Below are positions 56,707 to 64,000 of a stretch of 64,000 nt of DNA, in pieces. Each line of letters begins with the position of its first letter. The first letter of the stretch is position 1. The position numbers and the translations under genes are program-made. The notes below the pieces were generated by a model. The model had not been told where the DNA came from. It saw only the letters and a program-made list of their open reading frames with translations, and ran no database searches. This DNA comes from Nicotiana tabacum (taxonomy: Eukaryota; Streptophyta; Magnoliopsida; Solanales; Solanaceae), in the NCBI RefSeq assembly GCF_000715075.1, contig NC_134090.1:44952792-45016791 (forward strand), given 5' to 3'.

Positions 56707-59392
56707 TGTTACGACCCCGGTTAACCCATCGTGAACCATCGTAATGGCTCTAGTCTCTATGACTAGGTAAGCCTAACAATGCGGAATCTCATCGTAAACC
56801 CGGAACAAGTGCCGCTTGGCATACACAATAACATATGTCAAAACTAATAATATTTCCCAAAACCCGGAATCTCATGATCACAAGCCTTTGAATGTCTACA
56901 AGTATCTAATTCCAGAATATCTAACAAAGAAATGAAAGTACAGAAGGGCTAATACAAAGAGGGAGAGTAGAAAGGGACTCTTCGGTCTGCGGATGCGGAA
57001 GATATACCTCCGAGTATCTACAGGCGCTTCTTCTCAAACGTGATAAGTGTGAGTAGAAGTACCTGGATCTGCACATGAAAAACATGCATAGAAAGGGCAT
57101 GAGTATACCACAGCGGTACTCAGTAAATGCCAAGCCTAACCTCGATCGGGTAGTAACGAGGAAGGTCACGACCCTATTGAGATTAAATAAAATATAAGGT
57201 TAAACAGTGTAGAAAAAAATTAGAATAAGTAAGTACAACGGTAAAAGTAGCACAGGATATAAAGGACAGCAACAACTACTACAGAGGCAAAGTAAGCACA
57301 GGAAGAAATACAACTCAGCACAAAGATAAGAACCGGGGATCTCCCAGGATATCGTCCTGTAGTCCCAAATATAAATATCTAGTGGATCTCTCGGGATACC
57401 GTCCCGTAGTCCAACTCATAATGCGAGGGGATCTCCCAAAATACCGATCCGTAGTCCCAAATGTAAATACTCAATATAGGGGGAACCTACCGGGTGCAGT
57501 CCTGTAGTTCCAATGTAAATGTGTAAGGGGATCTCCCAGAATACAATTCCTTAGTTTCAAAGTAAACATTCAAGGGGATCTCCCGGGATACCTTCCTGTT
57601 GTCCCAAAGTAAACACACAACAACAACAAGAAGAATACACAGTGCAATTCAAGTTCCATATCAAGGTAAAACAGGTATTTCTAACCCAGCTTGCTGCACG
57701 TAATCCAAATAAGGCAGTTTGAGCAAGTAAGGAAATTAAGTCAATTAAGCACGCTTTCCTAAGCTAACAACAGGCTTAAATTTGCAAGTAGTATAAACAG
57801 GAAAAAAGGGATATAATTGTAAGTACTTAATGAAAAATCGGATTTTCAACATTTAGCTCAACTACGCACTCGTCACCTCATGTACAAGGTATTTCAATTA
57901 AGTACCATGTTCTTTCCACGAGTACTCGACTCCAAATGGACCAAATCTATTCAATTCAATTGCATAATGTAAATAACACTTCACGTAACTGATTCTACAA
58001 ATAAATTCTAAGCTAATACGTGAAATTAGGTAAAATGACCAAAATGCCCTCAGGCACATCTCAGAATCAGGTGAAATTTAAATTTTCAGAATCCTCACAC
58101 TTTCACAAGTCTATACATATCAAGAACACTAAAATCGGAGTTCAATTGGCCCCTCAAATACCCATTTTAAGGTCTCTTAATCTCAAGCCCTAATTACCCA
58201 TTTTGCACTGATTTTTCCCTAATGTTTCACCACTAATTAGACCTTTAATCATATATAAACGAGTTATGAAGTCAAAAATGTTACCTCCAAGTGATTCCCA
58301 TTTGGTTTCATCAAAAGTCTCCCTCAAAAGCTTCAATCCCGTTCAAAAATGGTGGAAAAATGAAGAAGGGTCGCGGATGGGCTATTTAAATAGTAGCCAG
58401 GTTTTAATAAAATTTCTTCAGTGCATTCGCAACCCATCACACACGTTCGCATAGAACTAGCTCTCCTCCCTCTACGTGATCGCGACCAGCTCTATGTGAT
58501 CGCATAGAGCAATTCCATCACCTCACTGCCACTCCAAGTCCTTCTACGCGAACGCAAAGCTCTCCACGCGAACGCAGTGACCAAGGCTGCTCATCCTATG
58601 CGATCGCACTCCTACCTTCGTGACTGCAATTCACAAAATCCACCTGGCCTTAAATTACTCTACGCTATCACAGATGAACTCATGTGATCGCAATGAGCTA
58701 ACCACTGCTCCTAAAACACCAGAAAACTAGCAAACTCCCAAAGACTAAAAGTGCCTGTTTGAGTATCCGAAATACACCCGAGGCCCCCGACACCTCAACC
58801 AAACCTACCAACATATCCCATAACATCATTCAAACTTGTTCCAACCATCAGAATGCTCAAAACAACATCAAAATACTAATTTTTCATCGTATTCAACATT
58901 AAGAATTCCAAAAACTCTCAAATCACGTTTTTGATCAAAAATTCTATCAAACCTCGTCCAAACGACCTGAAATTTTGCGCACACGTCACATTCAACGGTA
59001 CGGAGCTACTCCAACTTCCGGAATTCCATTACGACCCTCAAATCAAAATCTCACTATCGAACCAGAAACATCAAAAATTCAACTTTCGGCATTTCAAACC
59101 TAAATTAGCTACGGACCTCCAAAACATAATCTCAACACTCCCTAAACCCGAAATAATCCAACGGAGCTAACAGAACCATCAGAATTCCATTCCGAGGCCA
59201 TCTTTACACTGTTCCGACTAAGGTCAAATTTCCAAAAACTTAAGCTCTCATTTAGGGACTAAGTGTCCAAAAACTCTCCGAAACTCCAAATAATTCCTCC
59301 CGGTAACTCACAATAGCAGAAATAAACACAGGGAAGGCAGTTAATAGGGGATCGGGGTGTAAATTCTTAAAACGACTGGCCGGGTCATTACA
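56707..59392 (-). repeat. Array LTR gamma (5' LTR of copy A), 2686 bp
   Basis: On the plus strand TGTTACGACCCCGG...GGGTCATTACA. Its right edge touches element C pol, not a polypurine tract, so it is the true 5' end of the array. It lacks about 85 bp near 57898 (the region with the CTTACCTCGAACCGG text) and differs near 56785-56805. TATA-like box 58383-58392; CG cluster 58420-58700; mid-LTR repeats 57332-57607. Confidence 0.9.
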
Positions 59393-62300
59393 CGGATCAC
59401 CGTAATACAGAGCATCGAAACATGAAATATTGGATGAACTCCTACCAAGCTGGGAGGTAAGGCGAGCTCATAAGCAACCTCCCAAAGACGTCTCAATATC
59501 TCAAAGGGGCCAATAAACCTCGGACTCAACTTCTCTTTCTTCCTAAATCTCATAACGCCCTTCATAGGCAAAACCCAAAGCATAACCCACTCTACAACCA
59601 TATAAGAAACATCACGAACCTTCCGGTCCATGTAACTTTTCTGTCTGGATTGAGCTATACGGAGTCTATCCTGAATTACCTTAACCTTCTCCAAAGCATC
59701 CTGAACCAAGTCTGTGCCAAATAATCTAGCCTCACCCAGCTCAAACAAACCCACTGGGGATCTGCACCGCCTACCATATAAAACCTCATACGGTGCCATC
59801 TAAATGCTGGACTGATAGTTGTTGTTGTAGGCAAACTCCACCAATGGCAAGAACTGATCCCAAGACCCTCCAAACTCAATCACACACGCACGGAGCATAT
59901 CCTTAAGAATCTGAATAGTGCACTCGGACTATCCATCCGTCTAAGGGTGAAATGATGTACTCAACTCCACCCGAGTACCCAGCTCATGCTGTACGGCCCT
60001 CTAAAACCGTGATGTGAAACGAGTGCCTCTATCTGAAATGATAGAAACTAGAATACCATGCAGACAAAAAACCTCCCAGATATAAATCTCCACTAGACGC
60101 TCCGAAAAATAGGTGCACATAGGAATGAAGTGTGCGGACTTGGTCAACCGATCCATAATCACCCAAATGGCATCACACTTCCTCAAAATCCGTGGGAGCC
60201 TAACTACAAAGTCCATGGTGATCCGCTCCCACTTCCACTCCGGAATCTCTATCTGCTGAAGCAACCCACCCGGTCTCTAGTGCTCATACTTCACCTGCTG
60301 ACAATTGAGGCACCGAGCTACAAACCCAACTTTATCTTTCTTCATCCGCCTCCACCAATAGTGTTGGCTCAAATCTTGGTACATCTTCGCGGCACCCGGA
60401 TGAGTGGAATACCGCGAACTATGGGCCTTCTCTACAATCAACTCCCGAAGACCATCAACATTGGGTACACAAATCCAACCTTGAATCCTCAATACCCCAT
60501 CATCACCAATAGTCACATCTCTGGCATCACCGTGCTGAACCTTATCCTTAAGGACAAGCAAATGAGTTTCATCAAACTGACACTCCTTGATACAATCAAA
60601 TAAGGAAGACTGAGAAACCACGGAAGCTAGAACCTCATTGGGCTCCGAAAGAACCAATCTCACAAACTGGTTGGCCAAGGCCTGAACATCCATCGCCATG
60701 GGCCTCTCCGCTGAATGTAAATAAGTCAAACTCCCCAAACACTCTGCACGGCAACTCAAAGCATCGGCCACCACATTGGCCTTGCCTGGGTGATACAAAA
60801 TAGTGATATCATAGTCCATCAGCAACTCTAACCACCTCCTCTGGCGCAAATTAAGATCTTTCTGCTTGAATAGATACTACAGACTCTGGTGATCAATATA
60901 AATTTCAAAAGGGACACCGTACAAATAATGATGCCAGATCTTCAAGGCGTGAACAATAACAACTAGCTCGAGATCATAGATAGGATAATTCTTCTCATGT
61001 ACTTTCAACTGTCTGGACATGTAGGCAATCACCCTACAGTCCTGCATCAATACCGCTCCAAGGCCAATATTCGAGGCGTAACAATAGATGGTATAAGACC
61101 CCAAACTTGTAGTTAATATCAAAATTGGGGCTGTAGTCAAAGCTGTCTTGAGCTTCCGAAAGCTCGCCTCACACTCTTTCGTCCACTGGAACGGAGCACC
61201 CTTCTGGGTCAGCCTGGTTATAGGGGCTGCAATCAATGAAAACCCCTCAACAAAATGACGGTAATAACCTGCCAAGATAAGAAAACTGGGATCTTTGTAG
61301 CTGAGGATGGTCTGGGCCAACTCTGCACTGCTTCCACTTTCTTCGGATCCACCTGAATAACCTCACTCGATACCACGTGGCTTAAGAATGCCACAGAATT
61401 TAACAAAAACTCACATTTCGACAACTTAGCATATAACTTCTTTTCCCTAAAAGTCTAGAGCAATGTCCTCAGGTGCTGCTCATGATCTTTCCGACTCTGG
61501 GAATACACCGGAATATCATCAATAAAGACGATGACGAACGAGTCAAGGTATGGCCGGAACACACTGTGCATCAAATGCATAAAGGCTGTTGGGGCATTGG
61601 TCAGCCCAAATGACATAAAAAGGAACTCACAATGACCATGTCGAGTCCCAAAAGCAGTCTTCAGGATATCTGGCTCCCGGATCTTCAATTGGTGGTACCC
61701 TGAACGCAAATCAATCTTAGAAAACACTCGTGCACCCTGTAGTTGGTCAAACAAATTATCAACACGAGGCAAAGGATAACAGTTTTTCACTGTAACTTTT
61801 TTCAACTGGCGATAATCAATGCACATATGCATAGACCCATCCTTCTTCTTCACAAATAAGACATGAGCACCCCAAGGTAATACACTGGGCCTAATAAAAC
61901 CCTTATCCTTCAACCCAAGAGGATCCATACGATACAAAGGAATAGAAATGGGTTGAGCGTCCGGCAACAAATCAATTCCAAAATCAATACCTCTATCGGG
62001 CGTTATGCCCAGAAGGTCAGCTGGAAACACATCAGAAAAATCCCATACTACTGGAACTGAATCAACTAAAGGGGTATTAATACTGACATCTCCCACATAA
62101 GCTAGATACGTGTCACACCCCTTCTGAACCATACGCTGAGCCTTAAGGAAGGAAATAAATCTACTGGGAGTGTGATCTAAAGCACCCCTCCACTCAACAC
62201 GCGGTACACCTGGCATAGCCAGCGTCACAGTTTGGGTGTGACAATCAAAAATAGCATAATAGGGGCAACAACCAGTCTATGCCCAAGATAATATCAAAAT

Positions 62301-62691
62301 CTACCATGTGAAGCAACAATAAATTGGCTATGGTCTCAAAACCACTAAGAGTAACCAAACACGACCGATAAATGCGGTCCACAATGAGAGAATCTCCCAC
62401 AGGAGTAGTAACATAAAAACGGGAACTCAAAGAATCCCGAGCTATACCCAAATGTAGAGAAAAATAAGAACACATATAAGAATAAGTGGAGCCTGGATCG
62501 AATAGAACCGATGCATCTCTGTGACAGACCAATATAATACCTGTGATGACAGAATCGGAGGCAACAACCTCGGTACGGGCAGGAAGGGCATAGTATCTGG
62601 CATGGCCTCCCCCTCTAGGGCGACCTCTACCTCCCCGACCTCCACCACTAGCTGGCTGAGCAGGCGGGGTAGAAACTGGAGTTGTAATCAT
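59393..62691 (-). pseudogene. Element C pol, 5' portion: protease to GPY/F region
   Basis: Minus strand. Protease (about 62540-62245): [25 protein letters not shown] (62228-61455): a 10-12-codon in-frame deletion just before [21 protein letters not shown], and FIDDIPVYS with catalytic D-D intact but Leu to Pro after it. RNase H (61320-60877) retains the segment deleted in A and B ([13 protein letters not shown]); CYASNIGLG replaces CDAS. Integrase (60849-60001) has the zinc region [11 protein letters not shown]...CLNC and SDRGTRFTSRF, followed by stops; 59799-59400 holds the YGRRCRSP and GPFEILRR segments. The frame is cut at 59393 by the array. Confidence 0.88.
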
Positions 62692-62694
62692 AGC

Positions 62695-64000
62695 CTAAGA
62701 ACTCTGCGGGGCATGCTGTGGCTGAGAAGTCTGTGGAGGTGCACTCCTCATAAGTCTAGGGCAATCCCTCACCATATGACGTGTGTCACAACACTCAAAA
62801 CAAGCTATGGGAGGATGTGGCGGCTGTGACTGGCTCGGGCCAGGTCTGCTGGACTGACCACTGAAAGCTCCCCGCACAAAAGGTGCACTAGATAGTAGAG
62901 GTGCATAATAAGGCTCCTGAGGCCTATGAGGAGATGGAATACCACTAGCTACTGGGAGAGCTGAATGAACAGGGCGACTCATATAACCCCTACCATGACG
63001 ACCTGCAACTAGGGCACGGGCACCAGAGTAATGACCCGACTCTCGAGACCTCTTGGCCTCCCTCTCCTCTCTATCCCTAGCGTGAATACCCTCAATCCTC
63101 CTAGCAATGCTCACCTCCTACTAATAAGAAATATCCATCTCCAACTCACGAGCCATGCTAGACCTGATGCTAGGATTAAGCCCCTCAATAAACCGGTGAA
63201 CCCTCTCGCCAATAGTAGAAACCAAAGCTGGGGCTTGTCTAGCCAAGCTAGTGTAACGGACAGCATACTCCGAGATAGTCATAGTACCCTGGCACAAATG
63301 CTCAAACTCTGCATGTCATGCATCCTTGAGGCTCTAAGGAACATATTCTCTATGTAACATATCGGAAAACCGAGTCCAAGATAGGGAAGCAGCCTCATCT
63401 GGACTGTTTAACTCATAGGTGCGCCACCACTAATAGGCGGCTCCTCGAAGCTGGAAAGCAGTGAAGAAAACCCCGCTCAATCTTGATATACCCATGGTAT
63501 GAATAATATGGTAGCACTCATCTAGAAATTCCAAATCATCATCCGATGCTTGACCACTGAATACAGGAGGGTTGTACTTTTTGAACCTCTCAAGCCTCAG
63601 CTGCTCTTCCTCGAAAACCGTTGCCCTATCCTCAGGCTGATCTCGGACTGCAGGCTGTACAGGAATAATCTCTGGGACCTGCTCAACATGCACTCGCTGC
63701 TCAGGAGTGCAGGCGGCGGGAGTTGTGCTCCTCCCCCGCCTGAGATGTAGTTGCAGCAAGGTGAAGCAACCCTGCCTGAGCCAAAGTGGTGTACATGCTC
63801 ATGAACTGTGCCAGAGTCTCCTGAAGTGCTGGAGTAGTAGTAGCAGTAGGCGTATCAGGTTCCTGGACTCTGACTGGAACTGCTGGTGGTACCTCAGTGG
63901 CAGCTCGCGTAGGTGCTCTGGCTGCACCACGTGCACGTCCTCGGCCTCTATCCCGGCCCCAGCCTTTGACGGTTACAGTAGGGGGCACGGGTGCCTGATA
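62695..64000 (-). pseudogene. Element C gag (N-terminal ~10 residues outside window)
   Basis: The right edge of the window begins at the QAPVPPTVTV text, so the MVRTRAT start lies just outside. ETLAQFMSMYTT is present; a 1-base loss near 63725 shifts the frame from SQAGEE to AACTPEQRVHVEQVPE (63759 onward). The frame continues FEEEQLRLERFKKYNPPVF without the stop seen in E2, A and B, then breaks near 63430. Knuckle CFECCDTRHMVRDC is intact at about 62755-62800. A single stop (AAG to TAG type, QSS-stop-AM) separates it from protease at 62692. Confidence 0.86.

Larger units (their letters stand above)
41019..59392 (-). mobile_element. Tandem retrotransposon array: LTR-internal B-LTR-internal A-LTR
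   Basis: Three LTRs of one family (41019-43742, 48853-51606, 56707-59392) alternate with two gag-pol interiors, all on the minus strand. The repeating unit is 7834 bp (41019-48852) and 7854 bp (48853-56706). The middle LTR serves as 5' LTR of B and 3' LTR of A. Only the outer LTRs touch element C. The two interiors share several premature stops, a deletion in RNase H and an odd RT substitution, which argues that one insertion was later duplicated by unequal recombination between LTRs. Confidence 0.88.
38048..64000 (-). mobile_element. Element C: Tekay-type chromovirus, minus strand, split by a tandem array; 5' end outside window
   Basis: Read on the minus strand: gag (64000-62695), pol (62691-59393), insertion 59392-41019, the rest of the chromodomain region (41018-40795), then the 3' LTR (40794-38048). 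The coding text on each side of the insertion is contiguous (HPIFHVSM... then ...LDFSSV). The 5' LTR and the first ten or so codons of gag are outside the window. Like its relatives it is inactivated by stops and small deletions. Confidence 0.9.

Noticed and set aside
1..64000. Endogenous pararetrovirus (Caulimoviridae) origin of the RT segments
   Set aside because: Each RT-RNase H is followed by an integrase and a chromodomain-like tail between LTRs with TSDs; no movement protein or viral coat region is seen.

Overview
This 64 kb window is plant nuclear heterochromatin made almost entirely of transposable elements. I found no host protein-coding gene, rRNA or tRNA gene. The Ty3/gypsy chromovirus LTRs (TGTAACGACCC...GTCGTGACA), a primer site matching initiator-Met tRNA, a plant L1-type LINE with a DUF4283 ORF1 and the style of the interrupted MITE suggest a dicot, most likely a Solanaceae genome (Nicotiana/Solanum-like). 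The family-level guess is inference from remembered repeat style, not a search.

Layout: (1) 1-8435, plus strand: decayed Tekay/Del-type element E1, whose 5' LTR is fused by deletion to mid-gag; its complete 3' LTR is 5817-8435. (2) 8436-9095: 3' end of what looks like a PIF/Harbinger transposon that E1 entered. (3) 9249-15969, minus strand: an almost complete LINE flanked by a perfect 17-bp target-site duplication (TSD). (4) 15987-16754: AT-rich spacer ending in a broken MITE. (5) 16755-37124: element H, whose LTR is split into three pieces by two later insertions; its internal region has no recognisable gag-pol. The insertions are E2 (17075-27445, plus strand, TSD GTGTT), a complete-length but mutated Tekay element, and S (29153-33154, minus strand, TSD ATATA), a 4.0-kb solo LTR. 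(6) 37125-38047: LTR-like piece of another, Ogre/Tat-style retroelement. (7) 38048-64000, minus strand: element C, with its 3' LTR at 38048-40794 and gag-pol running off the right edge. C is split in its chromodomain region by an 18.4-kb tandem array (41019-59392) arranged LTR-internal-LTR-internal-LTR. The two internal copies, B and A, share several nonsense codons and a deletion.

All gag-pol reading frames are broken by stops and frameshifts, so nothing here is likely to be autonomous now. Order of events read from interruptions: MITE, then H, then E2 and S inside the H LTR; on the right side H (or its flank), then the Ogre-like LTR, then C, then the array inside C. The most interesting signals beyond annotation are the tandem array formed after insertion, the gag-pol-less H element, and RNA-like structure in the LTRs: a pair of hairpins at the U5 end with compensatory changes between families, hairpin-bearing tandem repeats in mid-LTR, and clusters of CG-rich inverted motifs just upstream of TATA-like boxes.
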